DNA from: Verrucomicrobiota bacterium
Lineage (GTDB): Bacteria; Verrucomicrobiota; Verrucomicrobiia; Limisphaerales; JADLHS01
DNA length: 64,000 nt
Assembly: GCA_029573725.1 (NCBI GenBank)
Contig: JAKQDQ010000042.1
Coordinates: 250,777 to 314,776, forward strand
Direction of reading: 5' to 3'
Made by a program: the position numbers and the translations under genes. The notes under the pieces were generated by a model. The model saw only the letters and a list, made by a program, of their open reading frames with translations, did no database searches and was not told the origin of the DNA. This document shows, piece after piece, positions 1 through 10,000 of this stretch (position 1 is the stretch's first letter; every line of letters begins with the position of its first letter).

Positions 1-6
1 ACCATT

Positions 7-2202
7 TTGCCGCAGGCCGACCAGGCGCGTGCCTGCATTCAATTGCCCGAATTTGACGCGGACATTTTGGAACGGTGCCGGCACATCTCCGAGGGCTTTC
101 CCCTGGCCGAGGCCGGGTGGCGCAGCGGGCGGCTCAAATCACCCGTGCCCGCCAGTTCCGACCTGCCCCACTTCGAGCGGGTATTCCGCCTGGCGGCGGA
201 CCGGGCCGGATGTGAATCCGCAATTACCCGTCCGGACTATGAGGAATTGTTGATTTTGACGGCCTGGTTTTGCGTGCGTCCGAAGCAGGCGGGCTTTTTG
301 AGTTCGTACCCCAAGGCACTGCTTTGTCCGCTGTCGCATGCCTCTCCGCCGGCGGCTTTGGCAACCTTGTCGCCCGCGCAACGGGCCACTTTTGCCCGCC
401 GCGCGCCGGTTTACCTGCGCTACCTGCTGGGGCAAAAATTGGGGTTGCGCACCTGTGCCGATCTGGAAAACGCCGATTTGCGCCAGCTCCTGCGGCGCGC
501 CGGATTCCGCCTGGTGCGCGCCAGTGCGATCCCCGAATTCGTCTATGCGGCCAGCACACGCGGCGAGGATCCGCCCATTCGCCCCTGGAAGCTGACCTTG
601 CGGCAGGAGTTGACCGACGATCAGGCAGCGGATTTGTTGCTGCAAGCCGCGCTCTGGCAGGTCCAGTACGGCCTGCGTCTGGTGACGGTTTCCGACGGCG
701 CACCCCACTGGAACATTGGGGCGTTCGAACGCACCGATTGGGAGGATGCATTCTTGTCCCTGGGCGTCAGAATCCCGCCGCGGTTTGCGCGCGCGAGCGG
801 ATTGCTGGACTGGCGGGCGGTGTTGCGCAACTGCCTGGAGCGGATCGGAACGGGCAATCTTCCCGAAAGCGTGCTCGGCCGGACCACCGCCACACCCCAG
901 CGGGTGCGTCATGATGACGAGCGGGCCATTTGGGATTGGGTGGATCGCACCGCGCGCGCCGTGCTGGATCGCGCCCGACGCGAAGCGCCGCAGCTGTTCA
1001 CCGCAGACGGCGGGTTGAATCACCGGCTGGCCCGGACGTTTCGTCCCTGGGCGCGGCTGTTTGAAGAAACCTCTCCGCAGATGCTGCGGCGGATGGGCGT
1101 TTCCGCCTTCACAGCCTTGCATCGGGTTGCGCCCGAATGGTTTGGTTGGGAGGCCGCGCAGCTCAAGCCGTGGGAACTGGAGCAGGAGTGTGGGAAGTGG
1201 AAGGGCGCGCGCGGCCGGGCGTTGTTGCGCAGCGCCTACGCCTTTGCGCTCCACGAGCAGGGGCTGGGCGAAATTGTCGGAACGGGCGACCAGGTGGCCT
1301 GGCGTTGCACCCTCGCACAATTTTTTTCATGGTCCGCGCAACGCCACAACGCCGGCGGCCGGGCCTATGATTTTCTGTATGCGCTGGCCAGCCGCCATGG
1401 GTTGACTCCCTTGCTGCGCCGGGAGATGACGCATACGGCCATGATTTCGCTGCTGGCGGGAATGAACCTGCACCGGGACCTTCCGCAGATCGAAAATTGC
1501 TGGGAGCTTTGTCTGCGCACCGCCCTGGAACGTCACGGGGGACAACTGGACGTGCGGCTGGTGCTGCCGGATTTGGCGCCGCTGCCGCTGCGGTTGCGGC
1601 GGGCGGTCATGGCGCCGCTGCCCTACCACTATCTCCATCCGGAGGTGCGACTGGTCCGCGATTTCGATCTGCGCATGGCGCAGGAAACCCACCGGAAACT
1701 GGAGGAAGTTCCGGGCTGGTGGGACGACGAACGCATCATCGGCACGCCGCTGCATGCGCGCGTTCAAGATCGCGCGGATCCCATTCAACCGGTTTTGCGC
1801 CGGTTGAACCCGGATGTTTGGCTGGGCATGTCGGCGCCGCCGGCGCGGTTTCACGCGCTGCGGCAGTTGCTCAGTGACCGCGCGGCGCTGGGCAGGGCCC
1901 ATGCGCCAACGACCTTGAGTGCCGCGGAAATCCGCAGCCTGTTGCGGTTGACTCTGGAGGGCGCCCTGGCCCACAGCAACGTGCTGCAGGTGGCGCACTC
2001 CGCCATCCGCCGGGGCGGCGAACGATTGCTGGCGCGGGAAGATACGCGGGAAATGCTCGACTCCCTGCTGCTGCACCTGAGCGCGGCGGTGGAAACGGAA
2101 ATCTGGAGCAACGCCCGCCAGTTCATCGTGCTCGACGCAATCAACGATCTGCTGGCCCTGACGATACGCTGCTGTCTGGCGCACGTATTAAGCGCCGGAT
2201 AA
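7..2202 (+). CDS. Unrecognised 731-aa soluble protein, possibly 5'-truncated
   Basis: I do not recognise this protein. The frame stays open to the first base of the window and the first possible start is a TTG at base 7, so the true start may lie outside the window. The product is rich in Arg, Leu and Trp, has no signal peptide or clear membrane segment, and looks mostly alpha-helical. Stretches such as WDWVDRTARAVLDRARREA and RLNPDVWLGMSAPPARF show real protein character, and codon use matches neighbouring genes. There is no nucleotide-binding loop, metal-binding cluster or helix-turn-helix that I can see. It ends 134 bp before gmd on the same strand. Its function is unknown; it is called real because of its length and coherent composition. 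Confidence 0.75.
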   Translation: MPQADQARACIQLPEFDADILERCRHISEGFPLAEAGWRSGRLKSPVPASSDLPHFERVFRLAADRAGCESAITRPDYEELLILTAWFCVRPKQAGFLSSYPKALLCPLSHASPPAALATLSPAQRATFARRAPVYLRYLLGQKLGLRTCADLENADLRQLLRRAGFRLVRASAIPEFVYAASTRGEDPPIRPWKLTLRQELTDDQAADLLLQAALWQVQYGLRLVTVSDGAPHWNIGAFERTDWEDAFLSLGVRIPPRFARASGLLDWRAVLRNCLERIGTGNLPESVLGRTTATPQRVRHDDERAIWDWVDRTARAVLDRARREAPQLFTADGGLNHRLARTFRPWARLFEETSPQMLRRMGVSAFTALHRVAPEWFGWEAAQLKPWELEQECGKWKGARGRALLRSAYAFALHEQGLGEIVGTGDQVAWRCTLAQFFSWSAQRHNAGGRAYDFLYALASRHGLTPLLRREMTHTAMISLLAGMNLHRDLPQIENCWELCLRTALERHGGQLDVRLVLPDLAPLPLRLRRAVMAPLPYHYLHPEVRLVRDFDLRMAQETHRKLEEVPGWWDDERIIGTPLHARVQDRADPIQPVLRRLNPDVWLGMSAPPARFHALRQLLSDRAALGRAHAPTTLSAAEIRSLLRLTLEGALAHSNVLQVAHSAIRRGGERLLAREDTREMLDSLLLHLSAAVETEIWSNARQFIVLDAINDLLALTIRCCLAHVLSAG

Positions 2203-2336
2203 CCCATCGCCGCTGCCGCGGCCGGGCTGCCGGATTACGTCCTCGCCAAGGTGGGTGGGGATGATTGATGCACTGGCGGGGCGCTTTCCGGGCTTGCATT
2301 GCGAAGGCAACTTTCTGACTCTTTCTCCCTTAAAAT

Positions 2337-3350
<1,014 letters not shown>

Positions 3351-3554
3351 TCTGTTATACCTTTTTAAGACATGCTGATTTTGGACGGAGAAATCAGCTT
3401 ATCGTCCGAAGATTGGAGACCATCGGAAACGGGAAGAGCATTCTGATTGGTAAATATAACGTCTTTTTCCATGCCGTCTGCGCTATCATGACTTTCAAGC
3501 ACTTGTGAAACCGGTCCTGATCAATACCTTTTTTTAGCGGCCAGCTAAGCTGGC
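3351..3554. other. AT-richer intergenic stretch between gmd and the IS element
   Basis: No gene is supported here. The stretch is visibly richer in A and T than its surroundings. It contains an 8-bp-arm hairpin just after gmd and a short perfect palindrome (GCCAGCT-A-AGCTGGC, 3540-3554) that abuts the left end of the insertion sequence. The palindrome may have been part of the original gmd/fcl intergenic region and could have served as bidirectional terminator DNA before the insertion. Confidence 0.5.
3374..3398 (+). terminator. Weak hairpin downstream of gmd
   Basis: GCTGATTT and AAATCAGC form a perfect 8-bp stem with a 9-nt loop, starting 24 bp after the gmd stop codon. There is no downstream T-run, so it is at best a weak or factor-assisted terminator. 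Confidence 0.3.
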
Positions 3555-3583
3555 TAGTGTTGTGATGCATAAATAACTAGACA
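3554..3583 (+). repeat. IS630 left terminal inverted repeat
   Basis: The sequence CTAGTGTTGTGATGCATAAA and its continuation match the reverse complement of 4737-4766 at 26 of 30 positions. The C is flanking DNA, TA is the target duplication and the repeat proper starts at G3557. Confidence 0.92.
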
Positions 3584-4765
3584 TTTATGGTTTGACCAGT
3601 TTCTATACCGACATGCGAGGCGGTGCCATCAAGTTTGAGGTGAATCCGGAACACAAAGAGTTGCTCACCCACTGGTGCGAAGCGCACGCCACTCCCCAGC
3701 AAGTGGTCAAGCGCTGTCGCATCATCCTGCAGAAGGCTGCCGGAGCAACTGACCAAGAGATTGCGGAGGAGGTCGGTGTCAATCGGCACACCTGCCGGCT
3801 CTGGCGCCAGCGTTTCGTCCAGGCGGGGCCGGAAGGTTTGTGGGAGATCCAGTCCGGGCGAGGTCGCAAACCCACCGCGGGGTTGGCGGAAAAGATTATC
3901 CGCGCCACCTTGGAAACCAGGCCCAAGGCGCAGACCCACTGGAGCACGCGCAGTCTGGCTGGGGCGCATGGCATTCACGCCAGCACGGTGTGCCGCATCT
4001 GGCAGGAGCATCAACTCAAGCCGCATCGGCAGGAGACCTTCAAGCTGTCCCGGGATAAAGAATTCGTGCCCAAGCTTCTGGATATCGTCGGTGTGTACCT
4101 CCATCCACCGCAGAACGCCGTCGTGCTTTGCATCGACGAAAAGAGCCAAATCCAGGCTTTGGATCGCACTCAACCCGGTTTGCCGCTCAAGCGCGGCCGG
4201 TGCGGAACCTGGACTCATGATTACGTCCGGCACGGGACGACGACGCTCTTTGCCGCACTGGAAGTCGTCCAAGGCAAAGTCGTCGGCCAGTGCTATCCCA
4301 AACATCGGCATCAGGAATTCCTCAAGTTTCTTGAGCGCCTGGATGAAGAGTATCCCGTGGACGTGGAGTTGCACTTGGTGATGGACAACTACTGCACCCA
4401 CAAACATGCGCGCGTCAAACGCTGGCTGGCGCGGCATCCTCGCGTCAAACTCCATTTCATTCCCACCAGTTCCAGTTGGATGAACCTGGTCGAACGATGG
4501 TTCGCCGAATTGACCGGCAAGGCAGTGCGCCGCGGAAGCTTTTCCAGCGTGCCCAGCCTCATCGAAGCCATTGTCGAGTTCATTGAACAATGGAATCGCC
4601 ATCCCAAGCCATTTGTTTGGACCGCCAAAGCCGAGGACATCCTGGCCAAGATCGAGCGTTGTCGCCGCCGACTCGAAGAGATCCAACCCGGTTGCACTCG
4701 GCCGCGATCTCCTCGGTCAAAAACTCGAAGTATTGCTGTCTAGTTATTTCAGCAACAGAACACTA
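3555..4765 (+). mobile_element. Complete IS630-family insertion sequence with TA target duplication
   Basis: The element is bounded by near-matching inverted ends: left GTGTTGTGATGC... from 3557 and right ...CAGAACAC ending at 4763, identical at about 23 of 27 positions including the inner AAATAACTAGACA. Both ends are flanked by TA (3555-3556 and 4764-4765) in a CTAG context, the known insertion preference of IS630-type elements. Removing the IS and one TA rebuilds an uninterrupted AGCTGGCTAGTGGGGG site. The body of 1207 bp holds one intact transposase gene, so the copy may still be active. Confidence 0.93.
3592..4743 (+). CDS. IS630 family transposase
   Basis: DDE transposase of the IS630/Tc1-mariner superfamily, which moves the surrounding element by cut-and-paste into TA sites. 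An N-terminal helix-turn-helix region (QQVVKRCRIIL...ATDQEIAEEVGVNRHTCRLWRQRF) binds the ends. The catalytic core shows the first Asp in VVLCIDEKSQIQAL, the second in HLVMDNYCTHK, and the Glu in SSWMNLVERWFAELT. The length of 383 aa is usual, and no frameshift or internal stop is seen. The ORF can begin at TTG 3592, but the ATG at 3613 is the likelier start. The stop codon lies inside the right inverted repeat. Confidence 0.96.
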   Translation: MTSFYTDMRGGAIKFEVNPEHKELLTHWCEAHATPQQVVKRCRIILQKAAGATDQEIAEEVGVNRHTCRLWRQRFVQAGPEGLWEIQSGRGRKPTAGLAEKIIRATLETRPKAQTHWSTRSLAGAHGIHASTVCRIWQEHQLKPHRQETFKLSRDKEFVPKLLDIVGVYLHPPQNAVVLCIDEKSQIQALDRTQPGLPLKRGRCGTWTHDYVRHGTTTLFAALEVVQGKVVGQCYPKHRHQEFLKFLERLDEEYPVDVELHLVMDNYCTHKHARVKRWLARHPRVKLHFIPTSSSWMNLVERWFAELTGKAVRRGSFSSVPSLIEAIVEFIEQWNRHPKPFVWTAKAEDILAKIERCRRRLEEIQPGCTRPRSPRSKTRSIAV

Positions 4766-4766
4766 G
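4737..4766 (-). repeat. IS630 right terminal inverted repeat
   Basis: Reverse complement of the left end with four mismatches. It contains the transposase stop codon (TAG 4741-4743) and ends in the TA duplication at 4764-4765. Confidence 0.92.
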
Positions 4767-4790
4767 TGGGGGCGCGAGGAGGGAGGGACG

Positions 4791-5735
4791 TCATTTTCGG
4801 GCGGGGCCGTGTTCCCGGAAAAATTCGTAGGTGCGCCGGATGCCCTCCTCCAAAGGCACTGTGGGTTTCCAGCCCAGGCGCCGCAGGCGCGTGCTGTCCA
4901 TCAGCTTGCGCGGCGTCCCATCGGGCCTGCTGGTGTCCCAGGTGATCTGCCCGGCAAACCCGACCACGCGCTGGATGATGGCGGCCAGTTCGCGAATGGT
5001 CACGTCCTCGCCGTACCCTATGTTGATCATTTGCTCGTCGCTGTAATTTTCCAGCAGAAACCGGCAGGCGCGGGCGAGGTCATCGGAAAATAAAAATTCG
5101 CGCCTCACGTTGCCTGTGCCCCAACAGGGCACCGTCGGCGCTTTGGCAACCCTGGCTTCGTGGAAACGTCGGATGAGCGCGGGCAGCACATGCGCGTTTT
5201 CCAAATCAAAATTGTCGTTGATGCCGTACATGTTCGTCGGCATGGCGACGATAAAATCACAGCCGTATTGGCGGCGGTAGGCCTGGCACATTTTGATGCC
5301 GGCGATTTTGGCGATGGCGTACCATTGGTTCGTCGGTTCGAGCGGGCCGGTGAGCAGACAATCTTCATTCATCGGTTGCGGGGCCAGGCGCGGGTAGATG
5401 CACGAGCTGCCCAGGAACAGCAGCTTCCGCACTCCCGCCTGATGCGCGCCGTGAATGAGATGGTTTTGCATCTGCAAATTTTCATAAATGAACTGCGCGG
5501 GGTAATGGTCGTTGGCGTGGATGCCGCCCACGCGCGCCGCCGCGACGATGACCGCTTCGGGCCGGGTTTCCTGGTAAAATCTGGTGACGGCGTTCTGATC
5601 GAGCAGCTCCAGTTCGGCGTGCGTTCGCCCGATCAAGTTTTTGTATCCGGCGGCGGTGAATTCCCGCCAGAGGGCGCTGCCCACCAGCCCGCGATGTCCG
5701 GCAATGTAGATTCGACTGTTCTGGCTAAGGGCCAT
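4791..5735 (-). CDS. fcl: GDP-L-fucose synthase (GDP-4-keto-6-deoxymannose epimerase-reductase)
   Basis: Epimerises and reduces the Gmd product to GDP-L-fucose with NADPH. An SDR-type Rossmann fold opens with IYIAGHRGLVGSAL (about residues 9-22). The family motif LGSSCIYPRLAPQP follows, then the catalytic Tyr and Lys in NQWYAIAKIAGIK, and the conserved AMPTNMYGINDNFD and VRREFLFSDDLA segments. The length of 314 aa is standard. The gene is convergent with gmd across the IS element, so the two pathway genes are not one operon here. A promoter-like TTGTCC-N17-TATCGT ends 5 bp before the ATG. Confidence 0.96.
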   Translation of the reverse strand: MALSQNSRIYIAGHRGLVGSALWREFTAAGYKNLIGRTHAELELLDQNAVTRFYQETRPEAVIVAAARVGGIHANDHYPAQFIYENLQMQNHLIHGAHQAGVRKLLFLGSSCIYPRLAPQPMNEDCLLTGPLEPTNQWYAIAKIAGIKMCQAYRRQYGCDFIVAMPTNMYGINDNFDLENAHVLPALIRRFHEARVAKAPTVPCWGTGNVRREFLFSDDLARACRFLLENYSDEQMINIGYGEDVTIRELAAIIQRVVGFAGQITWDTSRPDGTPRKLMDSTRLRRLGWKPTVPLEEGIRRTYEFFREHGPARK

Positions 5736-5740
5736 GTGCG

Positions 5741-5769
5741 ACGATAGTGAAAATTACTTTTCAGGACAA
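5741..5769 (-). promoter_or_regulatory. Predicted promoter of fcl (leaderless type)
   Basis: On the minus strand, TTGTCC, a 17-nt spacer and TATCGT end 5 nt before the fcl ATG, so transcription would begin at or next to the start codon. Confidence 0.45.
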
Positions 5770-5847
5770 GGCCGGGAATTTTTCCAACCACGGATTAACC
5801 CGGATAAAAACTAGAACCGGTCTCGAAATGTTTGGTGGAAATAGAAT

Positions 5848-5910
5848 CCCCTCACCCGGCCTGGCGACCACCCTCTCCCCATCGGATGGGGAGAGGGCCG
5901 GGGTGAGGGG
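5848..5910. repeat. Imperfect palindromic dispersed repeat (REP-like)
   Basis: Outer arms CCCCTCACCCGGCC and GGCCGGGGTGAGGGG enclose inner arms CCCTCTCCCCATC and GATGGGGAGAGGG with a single-base centre. From memory, similar CTCACCC...CTCTCCCC elements are dispersed in many PVC-group genomes; copy number in this genome cannot be checked here. Confidence 0.75.
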
Positions 5911-5957
5911 CGACTTTCTCGTCAGGGGCGCCGCTCTTCTTTTTGAGCAAGGCTCTA

Positions 5958-6035
5958 AACGCAGAGACACAGAGGGTGCAGAGAAACGCAAAGGTCCTTT
6001 ATCTCCGCGAAACTCTGCGTTCTTTGCACCGCTGC
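5958..6035. repeat. CGCAGAGACACAGAGG-type dispersed repeat
   Basis: The segment begins AACGCAGAGACACAGAGGGT and later carries ACTCTGCGTTCTTTGCACCG, which partly complements the first half. It resembles low-complexity dispersed repeats seen in this phylum. There is no coding potential consistent with neighbours. Confidence 0.5.
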
Positions 6036-6062
6036 GGTTATCCGGCAATAAACGGTTTTAGC

Positions 6063-6992
6063 TCATGCCTGTTCCGCCGCGAGGAAACGCTCGGCTTCAA
6101 TCGCCGCCGCGCAGCCCATGCCCGCCGCGGTGATGGCCTGACGGTAAACGTGATCGGAACAGTCCCCGGCCACGAACACGCCGGGAATATTGGTCGCCGC
6201 GCCCGTGCGCAGGATGTAGCCGTTGGCGTCCGTTTCGATGAACGGCTTGAAGATTTGCGTGTTCGGCACATGGCCGATCGCAATAAAAACCCCCGCGCAG
6301 TCCAGGGTACTTTCCACATTTGTCTTTAGATGCTTCACGCGGACACCGGTGACTTTGTCCTGCTTCACGTCGAGGATTTCGGTGACGACCGAATCCCACA
6401 CGGGCTTGACCTTGGGGTGTGCCAGGAGGCGGTCGGCCATGATTTTGGAGGCGCGCAAGGTGTCCCGGCGGTGAATCAAATGCACCACCGAAGCAAAGCG
6501 GGTGAGGTAGGTGGCTTCTTCGCAGGCGGAATCACCGCCGCCGACGACGACCAGGGGCTGGTTGCGGAACATGGGCAGGGCGCCATCACAGGTGGCGCAA
6601 TAGGTCACGCCCTTTTTATCCAGGAGTTTTTCGCTGGCGAGCCCGAGATGCCGGTGGCTGGCCCCGGTGGCGATGATGACGGTCCGGGTTTGCACCGGTT
6701 CATCATCAATCACGACGGTGAAGGGGCGGGAGGAGAAATCCACCCGGGACACGACGCTGCCCAGGCGGACCCGGGTGCCGAAGCGTTCGGCCTGCGCCTG
6801 CATTTTGGTCATCAGTTCGTAACCATCAATCCCCTCGGGCCAGCCGGGGAAATTTTCCACCGTGCTGGTGGTGGTGAGCAGGCCGCCCGGCTGTTCGCCG
6901 GTCACCAGCAACGGACGCAAATTGGCGCGCGCGGTGTAGAGGGCCGCGGTCCAGCCGGCACAACCCGAGCCGATGATGATGACGTTTTCCAT
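6063..6992 (-). CDS. trxB: Thioredoxin-disulfide reductase
   Basis: Flavoenzyme that reduces thioredoxin with NADPH. The FAD-binding motif is GSGCAGWTAALYTARANL, where most homologues have GSGPAGLTAA. The redox-active pair is present as CATCDG near residue 135, and the NADPH motif is VVVGGGDSACEEATYLT. The C-terminal FAD segment GVFVAGDCSDHVYRQ is intact. At 309 aa it is full length. It lies 51 bp downstream of the large PVC cytochrome gene on the same strand, but a separate promoter-like sequence sits in that gap, so it may be transcribed independently. Confidence 0.96.
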   Translation of the reverse strand: MENVIIIGSGCAGWTAALYTARANLRPLLVTGEQPGGLLTTTSTVENFPGWPEGIDGYELMTKMQAQAERFGTRVRLGSVVSRVDFSSRPFTVVIDDEPVQTRTVIIATGASHRHLGLASEKLLDKKGVTYCATCDGALPMFRNQPLVVVGGGDSACEEATYLTRFASVVHLIHRRDTLRASKIMADRLLAHPKVKPVWDSVVTEILDVKQDKVTGVRVKHLKTNVESTLDCAGVFIAIGHVPNTQIFKPFIETDANGYILRTGAATNIPGVFVAGDCSDHVYRQAITAAGMGCAAAIEAERFLAAEQA

Positions 6993-7001
6993 AAGGCGCG
7001 C

Positions 7002-7030
7002 AGCATAGCGAAGTGCGGCGCGGAAAACAA
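7002..7030 (-). promoter_or_regulatory. Predicted promoter of trxB
   Basis: On the minus strand, TTGTTT, 17 nt and TATGCT end 9 nt before the trxB ATG. No Shine-Dalgarno sequence fits in the remaining gap. Confidence 0.4.
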
Positions 7031-7043
7031 GGTCGGGCGGGGC

Positions 7044-10000
7044 TTACCGGGCGGCCGCGAGGGTTTTCAGCGCGAACGCCGGGTTCAGTTCCAGTTGAAA
7101 AGCTTTGAAGCGCACCTCGGTCGGCCCGCCGGAATGGATCTGCAAACCGATGAGGCCACGCCGGACAATCTCCGGGTCGTCCAAATCCACGCACAAATGC
7201 CCGTTGATGGCGGTGCGGATTTTACCGCCGACGGCCACAATTTCATACGTGTTCCAGTCACCGGGTTTGACGAACGAATCGCCGGGCCGGTCCCAGAGCA
7301 GCTGCCGGCCATTCTCCTCGTAGAGCTTGCCCCACCAGCCGGCGCCGATGTCGGCCTGGGGCCCCTGCATTTCATGTCCGGCGAAGGGAATGCTCCGGAA
7401 CTGCACGCCGCTGTTGGCGGTGTTGGGGGTCAACTTGACCAGGAAGGTCAGCCGGAAATCGTCGAGCATGAAATCGCTTTTGAGAAAATCGTTTTCTTTC
7501 AGGCCCGTGGTCGTCGCCCCAATCAATTCCCCGTCCTCCACCCGCCACAGCGCGGGATTGCCGTTCCAATAGCTCAGGTCCTTTCCGTTGAAGAACAGCG
7601 GGGCAATGTCGGGCGTGGGCACCAGCGGGACCTGGGCCGGCTGGCGTAGATAGATGATCAGATCGCGAATTTCCTGGTCGGTCAGCGGTTCGAGCAATCC
7701 TTCCGGCATCATGGACAGCGTGCCCTGGGTCATGGAAGCAATTTCATTGCGGGGCAGGGTGAGGGTTTCGTTGGCGGTGAGGATGGTTACGGCCTGGTCG
7801 TTCTGCTCCTTCACGATGCCGGTGATCGAACGGTCGTCCTTGGTTTCAATGTTCCAGCCTAGGTAGTCGTTGGGGATCACCGCATTCGGGTCCACCATGT
7901 TTTCCAGGATGTACTCCAGGTTGCCGCGGTTCGATCCGGTGAGATCGGGGCCAACCTTGCCGCCGACGCCAAACAGGGTATGGCATTGGAAACAGGCCTT
8001 GATGAACACCGTGCGGCCGCGCATCTCGTCGCCAGGCTGCGAACCGCCGGCGCCAAAGATGTTCCGGTACCTGGCGATTTCAGCTTTTTTATCGGCCGTG
8101 GATTCGCGGGTTTTACCCCAGACCCGCTGCAGCAGCGCCGTCACTTCGGGGTTCTTGAGATTCTGCAATTGCTGGATCAGGTCGGCCGTCAGATCGGTGG
8201 GGCGCACCTGCCGGGCGGCGACCGCGTTCAGCAAGGCCTGTGCGTAGCCGGGGCGGCTGGCAAGGGTGTTGCGAATGTCGCGTTTCGCATTGGCGGACAA
8301 GGCGGGATAGATCTCCAGCAGGGCGGCGGGAGTTTGGGCATCGTCGTAACTGGCCAGCGCCCGGATGGCGGGCCCCTGGAAATGCGCGTCGTGCAGAAGT
8401 TGTTGCAGCAGGGGAGGCAGTGCGGGGTCCTTGACGGCCAGCAGTGCTTCAAACGCAATGTCGCGGGCAACCGCATCCGCAGCGGAGTCCGCCAGGGTCC
8501 GGCGCAGGTCCGGCAGTGTCCCGGTATTGCCAAAAGTGAGCGCCAGCGCCTGGACGCGGGCGCGGACCTCCAAATTGGCGCTGGCGGCATAAGTTTTTTC
8601 GACGTCGTCCCATCCCGTCGGCATGGTTGCCTGACGCTGGCCTTTGAGTGCGGTGCTGAGGCCCTTCAGGGCGATGAGCCGTTGCGAATCATCCTTCAGT
8701 CGTAACAAGCATTGGCTGATGGCCGCGAAGGCTTCCGGCGTGTTCAAGGCGGCGGTGCGCCGGATCATGAAATTGAGCAGGTTGGGTAATTGAGCTTGCT
8801 CCGCCAACTGTAATGCGCGTCCGGCATCCACGGTGGCGAGCGGTTCGGCGGCGTACCAAACCATGAGCGGAAGGTTGTGATCGTTCGCGTCTTCAGCGTG
8901 TTGTGAGAGGGCGCTCAGCACCTCCCAGCGATCCTGCAGTGGCAGTCGCTGCATCGCGGCGGCGAGGTAAAGACGGACCACCGGCGAGGGGTCGGTTTGG
9001 GCCATGCGCACGAACTCCTGCAGCTCGGCGCGGGACACTTCGCGATCTTCACAGAGCAGTTGAATCTGCCAGGCGCGGACGTATTCATTGGCGCGGGACA
9101 GCGCGTAAGTGGGATGCGCGGGATGGTCAGTGACATGTTTGGTCCAGAGCCAATATAAAGTCCCGGCGGAATCGCCGTCGTGCGGCGCCTGATCGAGCAA
9201 GCGCCCGATGGTTGAATCGGTGGCGCTGCGTTCCTGCAAAATGCGGCGCGCATGGCGTCCGGACCAGTTATCCCGGGTGGTGGCCAGCTTGATCAATTCA
9301 GCGTTGGCCAGTTTTTGCAGGTCCACTGGCGCGGACTGCAACTTGCCGTAGGTGACTTTGAAGATGCGTCCGTTGCTGCGGTCGTGCTGATTGGCGTCGC
9401 CGGAGTGGCATTGGTTTTTATCGTACCAATCAATCAGGTAAACGCCGCCGTCCGGACCTTCCTGCAGGTTGACCACCTGGGACCAGACATCATCAAATCC
9501 GATCAGATTGGGGGCATGATGGCCGACAAAGCCCGAACCGCGGCGTTCCAGGACGTCCGTGTTGATGCACGCGCCGTGGATGTTGTTCATGTAAACCCTG
9601 CCGCGGTAATCGTCCGGCCAGTTGTCGCCTTTGTAGATCAGCAAGCCGGCGTGCGCGTGGCCGCCGCCCAGTTCGGCGCTGCGGACAATGTCGGGACGAT
9701 TCCACTGATTGCCGGCGTAGTGCAGGTGGTCGGCAATGGTTTTGATGTCGTCAAAAATGTACGGGTTGAAGTGCGTGCCGGCCTGGCGTTGGTACCGTGC
9801 GCCTTGAATGATGTGGAACAAGTGCGGGATGACGCAGGCTTCCGAGATGAGCTGCCCGTTTGCATCAAAATCGAATCCCCACGGATTGCTCGTGCCCTCG
9901 CCGAAAACCTCGAAGCTGTGTTTGGTGGGATGATAACGCCAGATGGCGGCGTTGAGGCGAGTGCGCTCGCTGTCGGGCGCACCGGGTTTGCCCACGTTGG

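Larger units (their letters stand above)
5736..6062. other. Repeat-rich intergenic region between fcl and trxB
   Basis: 327 bp without a supportable gene. Three differently built repeat segments follow one another: an AACCACGGATTAACCCGGAT segment (about 5788-5807), a strong palindrome of CCCTCTCCCC / GGGGAGAGGG type (5848-5910), and a segment rich in CGCAGAGACACAGAGG with a partial complementary tail (about 5958-6035). Short ORFs called in both directions here are by-products of the repeats. Confidence 0.7.

Noticed and set aside
5747-6061. Overlapping short ORFs on both strands in the fcl-trxB gap
   Set aside because: They run through palindromic and low-complexity dispersed repeats and have no independent protein character.
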